Source: Planctomycetaceae bacterium (GTDB lineage Bacteria; Planctomycetota; Planctomycetia; Pirellulales; Pirellulaceae). Taken from it: DNA of 23,760 nucleotides. The position numbers were made by a program, and so were the translations under genes. Location: positions 1 to 23,760 of the forward strand of contig PKCQ01000373.1 in assembly GCA_002862265.1 (NCBI GenBank). The letters are read 5' to 3'. Shown here in pieces: positions 8,070-16,489 of the stretch (its first letter is position 1; every line of letters starts with the position of its first letter). The notes beneath the pieces were generated by a model. It was not told the DNA's origin. It ran no database searches and saw only the letters and a list, made by a program, of their open reading frames with translations.

Positions 8070-9050
8070 TTAGTTGGTTTCGAGGCCAAGGTTTCCGTCC
8101 TTGAAGGCCAGTGCCATGGCACGTGGAACTTCTGCTTCGGCAAGCACAAGCTGAGCTTGATTTTCTGCGACGCTAGCTCGGTTTTCTTGCTCGGTCGCGA
8201 TTGCTTCGGCGCGGCGCTGTTCAGCTTTTGCTCGAGCGACACGGACATCTGCTTCGGCTTGGTCAGCTCGCAAGCGAGCCCCAATGTTGTCACCTACGTC
8301 AATATCGGCGATGTCGATGGAAACAATCTGGAAGGCTGTCTGAGCATCCAGTCCACGCTTCAAAACCGCACGCGAGATCAAGTCTGGATTCTCGAGGACC
8401 GTTTGGTGTGTGTCGCTAGAGCCAATCGAGCTAATGATACTTTCACCGACACGAGCAATAATCGTCTCCTCGGTCGCACCACCAATCAGCTGCTCCAGGT
8501 TGGTTCGAACCGTCACCCGGGTTCTGACTCGAAGCTCAACTCCATCTTGAGCGATGGCTGATAGAGTTGACTTGCCACTGCGACGAGAATCCGGGCAGTC
8601 AATGACTTTCGGATGTACGCTGGTGCGCACGGCGTCTTGAACGTCGCGCCCTGCCAAGTCGATGGCGGCCGCTCGGTCGAAGTCCAAGTCGATACCTGCT
8701 CGCTGGGCGGCGATGATTGCTTGAACCACGTTCATTACATTACCGCCGGCCAAATAGTGTGCTTCCAGCCGCTGCGTCAGGATGCCACTTTGAGAGCTGA
8801 TGTCGAGACCAGCTTGAGCGGCCATGATTTTCGCGTGAACAATTACCGGTGCTTTTACTTGACGGAAATACATTCCTACCAAGCTGAACATCGAAACTCG
8901 GGCGCTGGCAAAGTAAGCTTGGATCCAGAGTGAGCCAAAAGCGATGAACGCGATAATGACAAAGAGAGCGAACAGTGCGGCAAAACCGATACCAACCCAT
9001 TTTAGAATCATGAAGATATCGAAGGATTGTCCGAGCAGCAGGAGACTCAT
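8070..9050 (-). CDS. floA: Flotillin-like protein FloA
   Basis: A 326-aa membrane-associated scaffold of the UPF0365/FloA family, which organises functional membrane microdomains in bacteria. A hydrophobic hairpin-like segment (residues about 16-42, ALFVIIAFIAFGSLWIQAY) is followed by SPFH-like sequence with landmarks FRQVKAPVIVHAKIMAAQAG, LEAHYLAGGNVMNVVQA, IDLDFDRAAAIDLAGRDV and VRTRVTVRTNLEQLIGGATE. The C-terminal 70 residues are Ala/Glu/Arg-rich coiled coil (EAD-VRVARAKAEQRRAEA). Length is typical. FloA is often next to an NfeD-type protease gene; none is present here. The start is the ATG at 9050; M14 is a possible alternative. Confidence 0.95.
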   Translation of the reverse strand: MSLLLLGQSFDIFMILKWVGIGFAALFALFVIIAFIAFGSLWIQAYFASARVSMFSLVGMYFRQVKAPVIVHAKIMAAQAGLDISSQSGILTQRLEAHYLAGGNVMNVVQAIIAAQRAGIDLDFDRAAAIDLAGRDVQDAVRTSVHPKVIDCPDSRRSGKSTLSAIAQDGVELRVRTRVTVRTNLEQLIGGATEETIIARVGESIISSIGSSDTHQTVLENPDLISRAVLKRGLDAQTAFQIVSIDIADIDVGDNIGARLRADQAEADVRVARAKAEQRRAEAIATEQENRASVAENQAQLVLAEAEVPRAMALAFKDGNLGLETN

Positions 9051-9183
9051 AGTTGGTATCTCAGCGAGGATTTCAGGGTCCGAGCAACGTACGTCCTCGC
9101 ATGATAGCCGGTTCTGGGGCGGTTTCCAAGAAGTCCAATGCGGGGGGAAGGAAGTGTTTTGCTGGGATATTGGCCGACGGCGT

Positions 9184-9221
9184 GGTCTTGGATGGCGTCT
9201 TTGGTCTTGGATGGAGTCTTT
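9184..9221. repeat. 19-bp tandem direct repeat, two copies
   Basis: Two adjacent 19-bp copies, 9184-9202 and 9203-9221, start with ggtcttggatgg and differ at one position (cgtcttt versus agtcttt). They lie in the 275-bp spacer between mnmA and floA. They look like a local slippage duplication; no function is evident. Confidence 0.65.
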
Positions 9222-9250
9222 CTACCGGTCTACCAGCAGATTCGCTGAGG

Positions 9251-9278
9251 GAAGATTCGCCTAGGAAAACGAATCTTC
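9251..9278 (-). terminator. Inverted repeat after mnmA, possible terminator
   Basis: gaagattcg (9251-9259) and cgaatcttc (9270-9278) form a perfect 9-bp stem with a 10-base loop, 48 bp downstream of the mnmA stop. There is no U-tract on either strand, so intrinsic termination would be weak. An RNA-stabilising 3' end is an alternative. Confidence 0.4.
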
Positions 9279-9325
9279 AAAAGACGGGAGCAGTGGCAAC
9301 TGAGGACAATGGACGCACTTTTTGT

Positions 9326-10435
9326 TTATTCGATCCAGCCGCCGCCGAGAACGCGATCGTCGCGGTAGACGACGCAGAGCTGCCCAGGTGCAATTCCACG
9401 GGCTCCATCAGTAAACTCGACGCAAATTCGGGCACCTTCGAGTACCTCGACCACAGCGGGGCGAGCAGCGCTGTTGTAGCGGATCTGTGCCATGCCTTCA
9501 AAGGAGCCCGTGGGAGGCTCGATCAGCCAGTTGACTTCGCTAGCGTGCAAAACTTGCCGATCCAGAGCTTCCTTAGGGCCTAGGACGACATCGAAGCTCT
9601 CCGGATCGATGCGTAGCACAAAGGCGGGTTCGCCGAGTGCGATTCCGAGCCCTTTTCGCTGACCGATCGTAAACTGCTCGATTCCTGGGTGTTGTCCCAA
9701 GACTTTGCCTTCCTGATCGACAAAGTTACCAGCCGTGTTCTCGGATGAACGTGCTCGCACAAAATCAGCGTGCTTTCCGCTAGTGACGAAGCAGATCTCC
9801 TGGCTGTCTCGCTTATCGGCGACGCGTAATCCGGCCTTTCCAGCCAGAGCTCGGATGTCCCGCTTCACAAACCCACCGACAGGTAACAACATTCGCGACA
9901 GATACTTGCGATCTATGCCCGCGAGCACATAGGACTGGTCTTTGCCAGAATCCACGCCGCGCAGAAGTGCGGGGCCATCCTCAGTTTGTTCTAGTCGCGC
10001 GTAATGTCCGGTAGCAACGAACTCGGCATCCACGCTATCAGCGTAGTCAAACAGGCGTCCGAACTTGATCCAATTGTTGCACTGGACGCAAGGGTTAGGG
10101 GTGCGGCCTTGTGTGTATTCGTCGACGAAGTAATCCACGATGCGCGAAAAGTCGGCTTCGAGATCGAGGGCATAGAAAGGAATGCCGAGGCGATCTGAGA
10201 CACGTCGTGCGTCCATGGCATCGGAAGCGCTGCAGCAACCTTGCTTGTGATCCGTTCTTCCCTGCAGTATCGGCAGAAGCGGATTGGGTGAGCCGTCCTC
10301 TAGACCGCAGCTCTCGGCGGACTCTTCACCGTGACGCATAAAAACGCCGACAACATCGTAGCCTTGTTCGAGCAGTAAATGCGCGGCGGCCGAGCTGTCG
10401 ACACCTCCACTCATGGCTAGAACTACGCGTTGCAT
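9326..10435 (-). CDS. mnmA: tRNA-specific 2-thiouridylase MnmA
   Basis: Cytoplasmic PP-loop ATP pyrophosphatase that 2-thiolates the wobble uridine (U34) of tRNA-Glu, -Gln and -Lys. The PP-loop SGGVDS is at residues 9-14. The catalytic cysteine pair is C116 (RTPNPCVQCN) and C215 (DSQEICFV), both of which are needed for sulfur transfer. ATGHYARLE and KDQSYVLAGI are further hallmarks, and the C-terminal beta-barrel (VLGPKEALDRQVL to GIAPGQLCVVY) is complete. A longer segment than I expect for the family lies after VGVFMRH (residues about 36-66, rich in Glu, Gly and Pro). Length 369 aa is normal. It is 165 bp downstream of the glycosylase gene on the same strand. Confidence 0.96.
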   Translation of the reverse strand: MQRVVLAMSGGVDSSAAAHLLLEQGYDVVGVFMRHGEESAESCGLEDGSPNPLLPILQGRTDHKQGCCSASDAMDARRVSDRLGIPFYALDLEADFSRIVDYFVDEYTQGRTPNPCVQCNNWIKFGRLFDYADSVDAEFVATGHYARLEQTEDGPALLRGVDSGKDQSYVLAGIDRKYLSRMLLPVGGFVKRDIRALAGKAGLRVADKRDSQEICFVTSGKHADFVRARSSENTAGNFVDQEGKVLGQHPGIEQFTIGQRKGLGIALGEPAFVLRIDPESFDVVLGPKEALDRQVLHASEVNWLIEPPTGSFEGMAQIRYNSAARPAVVEVLEGARICVEFTDGARGIAPGQLCVVYRDDRVLGGGWIE

Positions 10436-10600
10436 CTTTGCAGGCTTGTAAATGTGTAGGGGGTAATTGCTGGACTCGCTCGGCTGCCAGGGTTCAGTCT
10501 TGTTCTACCCCAAAGCGTGAACGAGAAGACTTAAGTTTGCCTTGCCTCGCCGACGCTTCGGATTGTGATTCGTCACGAACCGTCCGTCAGTTCCGAGCCG

Positions 10601-11338
10601 CTACCAAATGCCGAGCTGCTCGAGTTGTTTCGTTGCTGTTCCAGCCCAGTCTTTATTGGCGGCTGGCGAAGCGGGGCTTGGGTGGAGGATTCGCCCCACT
10701 TGGAGTTCCAAGCCTGCCTTTTCGATCACACGCTTGCCGCAGTTTTCCGCGAAGGCGCCAACGCCGATAAGGAATTCCGGTTGCACCGCTTCAATCAATC
10801 CTGCCAAGTGTGCGTCACAATGCAATTCAAGTTCACAACGAACGGCGGCGGGAAGTTTGTCTGGAGTGACGTTTCTGGCCGATGCCTCCATGAAAATCAA
10901 GGGACAGTAATTGGCCACAAAGTGTTCGTAAAAGAAATCGTTGGCTTCGGGATATTTTTCGTGCATCAAGCCCCAGAGACGGCGACCAGAAACTTCGCTG
11001 CGGGCACAGTCGAAGCCTTCGATCGGACGCTTTGGGTGCTCGGGGTCTGGCTTGGCAACCTTGGCATTGATTCCGAGGTATTCTTTGACGAATGCGATTT
11101 CTCCGAAAGGCACACCACATTGTGCCATTCCCCATGGTCCAGGGTTCATGCCGAGCATCAAGAACCGGCAACTCTTACGAGCGTACTTTTTCAGATACTC
11201 TTCGTGGGCACTCCACGCGTAGTTCAGCGGGTTGTAGACCCAGGGAACCGCGCCGCTGAAGTCAATCTGCTCCACAGCCTTACTCAGCGTCTTGGCAAGT
11301 CCGATGACTTTCTTGCTGGTAGCACTTGCTGCTGGCAT
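10601..11338 (-). CDS. SMUG1-type uracil-DNA glycosylase
   Basis: A 245-aa DNA-repair enzyme predicted to excise uracil (and in SMUG1 also oxidised pyrimidines such as 5-hydroxymethyluracil) from single- and double-stranded DNA. The diagnostic motif GMNPGPWGMAQCGVPFGE (residues 63-80, with catalytic-site N65) is nearly that of vertebrate SMUG1. The second motif HPSPASPAANKDW contains the catalytic His H219. ANYCPLIFM (142-150) matches the uracil-pocket strand. SMUG1 is mostly an animal enzyme with a scattered set of bacterial members, so this is an interesting but recognised distribution. It follows purD by 63 bp and precedes mnmA. No classic Shine-Dalgarno; the start is the first ATG before the conserved helix. 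Confidence 0.9.
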   Translation of the reverse strand: MPAASATSKKVIGLAKTLSKAVEQIDFSGAVPWVYNPLNYAWSAHEEYLKKYARKSCRFLMLGMNPGPWGMAQCGVPFGEIAFVKEYLGINAKVAKPDPEHPKRPIEGFDCARSEVSGRRLWGLMHEKYPEANDFFYEHFVANYCPLIFMEASARNVTPDKLPAAVRCELELHCDAHLAGLIEAVQPEFLIGVGAFAENCGKRVIEKAGLELQVGRILHPSPASPAANKDWAGTATKQLEQLGIW

Positions 11339-11401
11339 GAATTACTCGCGTTGAACGAGGCGGAACGGTCGAGATTACAGGTCGGTGAAGAGCTACATTT
11401 G

Positions 11402-12721
11402 CTACATTTCGGCAGCTTGTTGCTCCATGAACTGCATCGCTTTGTCGCCGATGTCCTTACGGCACCATGAACCGGACCAGCGGACTTGCTGTACCGCTGT
11501 GTACGCGTTGAGTTTGGCTTTAGCGATGTTGTCGCCCAGTGCGGTAACACCGAGGACTCGGCCGCCCGACGTGACAACATCCTGTCCATCAAGCGTCGTT
11601 CCGGCGTGGAAGACCTTCACATCTGCCAACTCGTCGGCCGCATCGATGCCGGAAATGACTTCGCCGTTATCGTAGTCACCAGGATAGCCCTTGCTGGCCA
11701 TTACGACACAAATTACCGGTCGCTCATCCCATTCCGGCGCTTCGATTTGATCTAAAGATTGGTCAACAACTGCGTCCAAAATATCGACCAAATCACTCTT
11801 GAGTCGCATTAGCAAAGGCTGGCACTCCGGGTCGCCGAAACGGCAATTGTATTCCAGAACCTTAGGACCGGCTTGTGGAGTCAGCATCAAGCCAGCGTAT
11901 AGAACGCCACGGAATGGCTTGCGATTGCGTTTCATTGTGTGAACCGATGGCACCAACACGTGCTCTTCGATCCAAGCCATCAGTGCGTCATCAACCATCG
12001 GAGTTGGGCAGTAAGCTCCCATGCCTCCGGTGTTCGGACCTGTGTCACCATCAAAGGCGGGCTTGTGATCTTGTGCGGGAGGTAACGGCAAAATGGTCTT
12101 GCCGTCGGTAATTGCCAGCACGCTGGCTTCTTGACCTTCCAGTCGTTCTTCGATGATCATCTGAGCGCCGGCGGAGCCAAACTCTTTTCGTCGCGCGATG
12201 CGGTCAATGGCTTCCAGTGCATCGTTACGTCGCTTACAAACTATGACACCTTTACCGGCCGCCAAGCCGTCTGCTTTCACAACGACCGGGCAGCGATCGC
12301 GTTCGCCAGGATAGCGGCCTTTTATGAATCGCATCGCATCGTCAGCATCGCGGAATACTTGAAAGTCCGCCGTGGGAACGTCAGCTTGACGGAGTAAGTT
12401 TTTGCAAAACGCCTTGCTGCTCTCAAGCTGAGCTGCCTGTCGCGTCGGACCGAACACGCGCAGTTTTTCAGACTCGAAGGCATCGACGATACCTATCGAA
12501 AGGGGGGCTTCGGGTCCCACAACGGTCAAGCCGATGTTCTCTTTCTTCGCGAAGGCGATGAGGCCCTCAATGTCGTTCACTCCGATGTCGACATTGATAG
12601 CGTCACGCGCAGTTCCAGCGTTGCCTGGTGCGACAAAGACGTCAGTCACTCGAGAGCTTTGACTGATTTTCCAAGCCAAAGCGTGTTCACGTCCGCCATT
12701 TCCGACAACGAGTACTTTCAT
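11402..12721 (-). CDS. purD: Phosphoribosylamine-glycine ligase
   Basis: ATP-grasp enzyme (439 aa) of purine synthesis that joins glycine to phosphoribosylamine to give GAR, in the cytoplasm. Landmarks run through the full length: VVGNGGREHALAWKISQS at the N-terminus, GPEAPLSIGIVDAF, VVKADGLAAGKGVIVC in the ATP-grasp domain, NTGGMGAYCPTP, and the Mg-binding EYNCRFGDPECQ. The C-terminal domain ends near KAMQFMEQQAAEM. No purH is adjacent, unlike enterobacterial purHD. It is the first gene of the minus-strand run and is divergent from the molybdopterin oxidoreductase. Confidence 0.97.
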   Translation of the reverse strand: MKVLVVGNGGREHALAWKISQSSRVTDVFVAPGNAGTARDAINVDIGVNDIEGLIAFAKKENIGLTVVGPEAPLSIGIVDAFESEKLRVFGPTRQAAQLESSKAFCKNLLRQADVPTADFQVFRDADDAMRFIKGRYPGERDRCPVVVKADGLAAGKGVIVCKRRNDALEAIDRIARRKEFGSAGAQMIIEERLEGQEASVLAITDGKTILPLPPAQDHKPAFDGDTGPNTGGMGAYCPTPMVDDALMAWIEEHVLVPSVHTMKRNRKPFRGVLYAGLMLTPQAGPKVLEYNCRFGDPECQPLLMRLKSDLVDILDAVVDQSLDQIEAPEWDERPVICVVMASKGYPGDYDNGEVISGIDAADELADVKVFHAGTTLDGQDVVTSGGRVLGVTALGDNIAKAKLNAYTAVQQVRWSGSWCRKDIGDKAMQFMEQQAAEM

Positions 12722-13001
12722 GAGCTCGCGTTTCCTGTTCTATTCGCCTTGCAAAATTCAACCTAAGCAGGGATTGTAGGCATTCTGGGCGACTTCGAAA
12801 GTCGCGCTGGCCGAATCGCTTGTGGAGTTGCTCAGGCAAGCAGGGCTGTTGGGTGGTATGGCGGGCTCGCTGATGCCTTCTGCTTGCGGTGGAGCAAGCT
12901 GTAAGCTCGGGGAGGTTCTTGTTTTCCTTCGCCACGAGCCAAGTAGAACCTCATCGATAGTTCATAGAGCCCGAACCTAAATTATCCTGACGGATCGAGC
13001 G
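12722..13001. promoter_or_regulatory. Divergent spacer between purD and the molybdopterin oxidoreductase
   Basis: This 280-bp gene-free interval must contain promoters for both divergent genes. A perfect short hairpin, gcgactt-cga-aagtcgc, is at 12789-12805, and cttgc/gcaag flank six bases near 12880-12900. No strong sigma-70 pair stands out and no purine-operator or riboswitch signature was recognised. Confidence 0.35.
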
Positions 13002-15185
13002 ATGCGCAAAGTAAAAAATGGAGGTGGCTGGGCAGCGATCCGGTACACCTTTTCCAAGGCTAAAGAAGCAGGTGGGCTGCTGAAGCTTTGGAAGGCGATG
13101 CGGAGCAAGAACGCTTGCAAGACGTGTGCTCTCGGGATGGGGGGCCAATCCGGTGGAATGGTGAATGAGCAGGGTTCTTTTCCAGAAGTATGCAAGAAGT
13201 CGCTTCAGGCGATGGTCTCAGACATGCAATCGGGAATCTTGCCAACTTTTTGGGATGAGCACAGCCTACAAGAATTGCAGCGATGGACCCCTCGTGAGCT
13301 GGAATATGCCGGCCGCCTGATTCAGCCTCTGCTGTACACGCGCGGTGAGGATAAATACCAGCCGATCACTTGGCAGGACGCCTACGAACGTATCGTGGCC
13401 AAGCTCGGCTCGCTCAACCCGAACCAGACCTTTTGGTACTTCAGCGGGCGCAGCAGTAACGAAGCTGGCTTCTTGTTGCAACTGCTAGCTCGAGTGTACG
13501 GTACCAACAACGTCAATAACTGCAGTTACTATTGCCATCAAGCCAGCGGTGTTGGTCTCAACAAGTCTTTGGGGACGGGCACCGCGACGGTGACGCTCGA
13601 GGATCTGGATCACGCCGATCTGGCGATGATCATAGGAGGCAATCCAGCCAGCAATCATCCACGACTGATGACTTCGCTCAACCATCTGCGCCGTCGAGGT
13701 GGCAAAGTGGTAGTGATAAATCCCGTCCGCGAGCTTGGTATGCGACGTTTTCGTATTCCGAGTGATTGGCGCAGTATGTTGTTCAGATCTGAGATTGCGA
13801 CTCACTATGTTCAGCCACATATCGGTGGCGACCTCGCACTTCTCTCAGGAATCGCCAAGGTGACGGTGGAGAGCGGAGCCATTGACCAGAGTTTTCTCGA
13901 GGGATACTGCAATGGGCTCAACGACTACATCGACTGGTTGACCGATTTACCTTGGAAGGAACTAGAGACCAAGAGCGGCATAGCCGAGTCAGAGATGCGA
14001 GACATCGCAGAGCTCTATGCCTGCTCGAAGTCTGCCATCTTTGGCTGGACTATGGGAATCACGCATCATAAGCACGGAGTGGACAACGTTAGTTCGATCG
14101 TCAACCTGGCTTTGCTACGTGGCATGGTGGGCAGACCTGGTACGGGGCTAATGCCGATTCGAGGGCATAGTAATGTTCAAGGGATGGGCTCGATTGGCGT
14201 GACCCCTAAGCTGAAAGAGCAGATCTTTGATGGGCTGCAAAATCATTTTGGAGTGCAGCTCCCGACTTCGCCTGGAATGGACACGATGGCCTGTATGGAT
14301 GCGGCGCGATCGGGAAAAGTGAAAGCAGCCTTTTGTTTAGGCGGAAATCTTTACGGATCCAATCCAGATGCGACCTATGCAGGTGAAGCACTTAGCAAAC
14401 TGGAACTCTTGGTGACCTTGAGTACCACCATGAACACAGGGCATGTTCACTCCTTGGCGGATGAAACAATTGTGCTTCCAGTGCTAGCGCGCGACGAGGA
14501 ACCGCAGCCGACGACGCAAGAGTCGATGTTCAACTACGTGCGTCTGAGCGATGGCGGGCAATCGAGATTACCGGGACCTCGATCAGAGGTTGAGGTGGTT
14601 GCCGAACTCGGCAAGCGATTGTTCGCAGCTTGCCAAGATTCCGCCGTTCCTTGGGGGGAAATGCAGGATACCGATAGGATTCGCGAGTGGATCGGATCGG
14701 TGGTTCCGGGTTACAAGAAGATCTCCGAAATCGGTCAGGGCAAGCAGGAGTTTCAGATCGATGGCAGGACTTCTCATCAGCCGTGTTTTGGAACAAGTGA
14801 CGGCAAAGCTAGTCTTCACAGCTACGAACTTCCTGATCTGTGTGGTGGATCAGATGAACTACGCATGATGACCGTGCGCAGTGAAGGCCAGTTCAACACG
14901 GTTGTCTACGAAGAAGAAGACCTTTATCGGGGGCAGGAACGTCGTGATCTGATTTTGATGCATCCGGATGATTTGGCACGCTTGGGGATAAACGAAGACC
15001 AGCCCGTCCGGGTTAAGAATTCTGTTGGTTCGACTGAAGTCCTCGCTCGGGCTTACGAAGATATTCGGGCGGGAAACGTTTTGATGTACTTTCCTGAAGC
15101 GAACGTCTTGGTGCCTCGCGATCTTGATCCGCAATCGCGGACCCCAGCTTTCAAGGCAGTGACTGTCAAAATTGAGCCGCTATAG
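13002..15185 (+). CDS. FdhF/YdeP-type molybdopterin oxidoreductase
   Basis: A 727-aa alpha subunit of the DMSO-reductase superfamily, closest in layout to the FdhF/YdeP formate-dehydrogenase-like branch. The N-terminus has only three cysteines (C39 and C42 in CKTCALGMGG, plus C64) where classical members have four for a 4Fe-4S cluster. The probable Mo-ligand cysteine is C178 in NNCSYYCHQASGVGL, the position of selenocysteine in E. coli FdhH. Cofactor-binding stretches follow (IIGGNPASNHPRLM, RGHSNVQGMGSIG, CLGGNLYGSNPDA), and the C-terminal cap domain is complete (VRSEGQFNTVVYEEED). No Tat signal is seen, so it is likely cytoplasmic. No electron-transfer partner or fdhD is adjacent; substrate unknown. 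Confidence 0.88.
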   Translation: MRKVKNGGGWAAIRYTFSKAKEAGGLLKLWKAMRSKNACKTCALGMGGQSGGMVNEQGSFPEVCKKSLQAMVSDMQSGILPTFWDEHSLQELQRWTPRELEYAGRLIQPLLYTRGEDKYQPITWQDAYERIVAKLGSLNPNQTFWYFSGRSSNEAGFLLQLLARVYGTNNVNNCSYYCHQASGVGLNKSLGTGTATVTLEDLDHADLAMIIGGNPASNHPRLMTSLNHLRRRGGKVVVINPVRELGMRRFRIPSDWRSMLFRSEIATHYVQPHIGGDLALLSGIAKVTVESGAIDQSFLEGYCNGLNDYIDWLTDLPWKELETKSGIAESEMRDIAELYACSKSAIFGWTMGITHHKHGVDNVSSIVNLALLRGMVGRPGTGLMPIRGHSNVQGMGSIGVTPKLKEQIFDGLQNHFGVQLPTSPGMDTMACMDAARSGKVKAAFCLGGNLYGSNPDATYAGEALSKLELLVTLSTTMNTGHVHSLADETIVLPVLARDEEPQPTTQESMFNYVRLSDGGQSRLPGPRSEVEVVAELGKRLFAACQDSAVPWGEMQDTDRIREWIGSVVPGYKKISEIGQGKQEFQIDGRTSHQPCFGTSDGKASLHSYELPDLCGGSDELRMMTVRSEGQFNTVVYEEEDLYRGQERRDLILMHPDDLARLGINEDQPVRVKNSVGSTEVLARAYEDIRAGNVLMYFPEANVLVPRDLDPQSRTPAFKAVTVKIEPL

Positions 15186-15263
15186 TTCTAGCGGCTTGTC
15201 AGTATTTTCATTTAACATGCCGCCAAACGACGATGGCATACGTCGGCATGCAGCAATCATTGT

Positions 15264-15293
15264 TTGCCTGCGCGACAAAAAATTGTCTATGAT
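15264..15293 (+). promoter_or_regulatory. Candidate sigma-70 promoter upstream of the decayed lipoprotein gene
   Basis: TTGCCT (15264-15269) and TATGAT (15288-15293) are separated by 18 bp and point toward the pseudogene that starts 165 bp downstream. It is the best -35/-10 match in the spacer after the oxidoreductase. Nearby inverted repeats catgccg/cggcatg (15216-15250) and agccagt/actggct (15381-15413) may be terminator or leader structures. Confidence 0.35.
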
Positions 15294-15457
15294 ACGCAGG
15301 GGCAAGCTTAACACAATCCCGCCTGGCCTTTCCACCTACCTGCAGCCATGACGAAGCAGCGATTTTTTTGCAATGCATTGAGCCAGTGGCTTTGCAGTGT
15401 TTTACAACTGGCTTGTCACCTCTCAGGACAGCGCAAACGTAACCTCAATGAGAATCT

Positions 15458-16341
15458 ATGCGCACTCGACGGTTGGTAACGTTTTCGTCCGTTGTTTCAG
15501 TTCTCTCTATGTCCATGCTGGCTTGCAGCCGGCAATAAGAAACAGGTACCGCGCGGCGCGCAGCGGGGGTTAGGGCAGCTTAAAAAGAAGGAGACGGAAG
15601 TATCCGAATCGGCAAGCCTGCATTTTGTGTCCGCTCCCGTGATTCAGGAGGAACCGACTCTGAAGTTCGGGGTTGTTTTGGGTGGCCCGATTCCTAAACG
15701 CGAAAAGCTGAAAGCAGACGGGTCGGTTTGCGGAAATTTTAATATCCTTTCCGAGAAAATGGCAGAAGGTGAGGACGGAGCAATCGAGAACTTCATGGTG
15801 TATTTCGACGTTCGGATAAACGAGATCAAGCTTCCCTAAATCCCTTGTTCCTTTGAAGCAAACCGTCCTGGAAACAAGGGCTACATGTTCGTTCCTGATA
15901 TCTTGCCTGCCGAGCTGGGCAGGACTTTGGGGTCACTAACAACGATGGGGAAGGGCGCAACGCCTAGTTTCCTTTCGTCGAAAATAAAGAGCAGAACCCT
16001 CTTGTCACTCCAAAAGCGAAGAAAACGATCCCATTACCCAAAGCAGAGCCGGTTCCGACACCAGTGGAATGCAACATCCACGGTTGACATAAGCTTATGT
16101 CTTCGTGTTCGATCGCCCCTATCTGAGTATTTCGAATGAAAAGGGGGAGATTGAAATTCGGGATTTGCCTGTAGGAACGGTCACATTCAAGCTCTGGCTC
16201 GAAATTGCCCTTCGGACGATCGATGAAAGTGAGCTGAACGGCGAGAAAGGCAAATGGAGAAGAGGTTACATCGAGATCGATTTAAAACCCGGTTTGAATG
16301 ATACTGATATCTGTAAGACTCAAGCTGACAAGTTCAAGTAG
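15458..16341 (+). pseudogene. Decayed paralogue of the downstream cupredoxin lipoprotein
   Basis: The segment aligns along its full length with the intact gene at 16490-17359, but the frame is broken repeatedly. ATG 15458 starts a lipoprotein signal ending SMSMLACSRQ, then TAA 15536. The match resumes in another frame (LKFGVVLGGPIPKREK, NFNILSEKMAEGE), hits TAA 15837 where the intact copy has Asn, and continues as NKGYMFVPD. It shifts frame near 15930, meets TAG 15965 and TGA 16085 (just after VECNIHG), then shifts again to finish as YLSISNEKGEIEIRDLP and TQADKFK. The His of the HN copper motif survives as RNA, and the Trp-Met after CNIH is lost. At least four stops and three frame changes rule out a functional full-length product. 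It looks like an old tandem duplicate. Confidence 0.88.
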
Positions 16342-16489
16342 AATTCGGTGGGAGATGCCGTTCTCAAAATCTTTTCTTGACGAATGTACACACTCGGAAG
16401 ACATTATTACCGTCAGAGATATGTAATTTCCGCAATGACTTGGCAGACATATTCGTTAGTCGGTCAACGCGAATACTTTGGAGAAGACA

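Noticed and set aside
9053..9583. 176-codon plus-strand frame between floA and mnmA
   Set aside because: Half of it is antisense to the conserved MnmA C-terminus and the rest covers a tandem repeat; no family features.
10565..11470. 301-codon plus-strand frame opposite the SMUG1-type gene
   Set aside because: The minus-strand SMUG1 gene has unambiguous catalytic motifs; the plus frame has no recognisable sequence and also runs into the purD end.
15348..15479. 43-codon frame starting at ATG 15348
   Set aside because: No signal, no clear ribosome site, and it overlaps the start of the decayed lipoprotein gene; probably chance.
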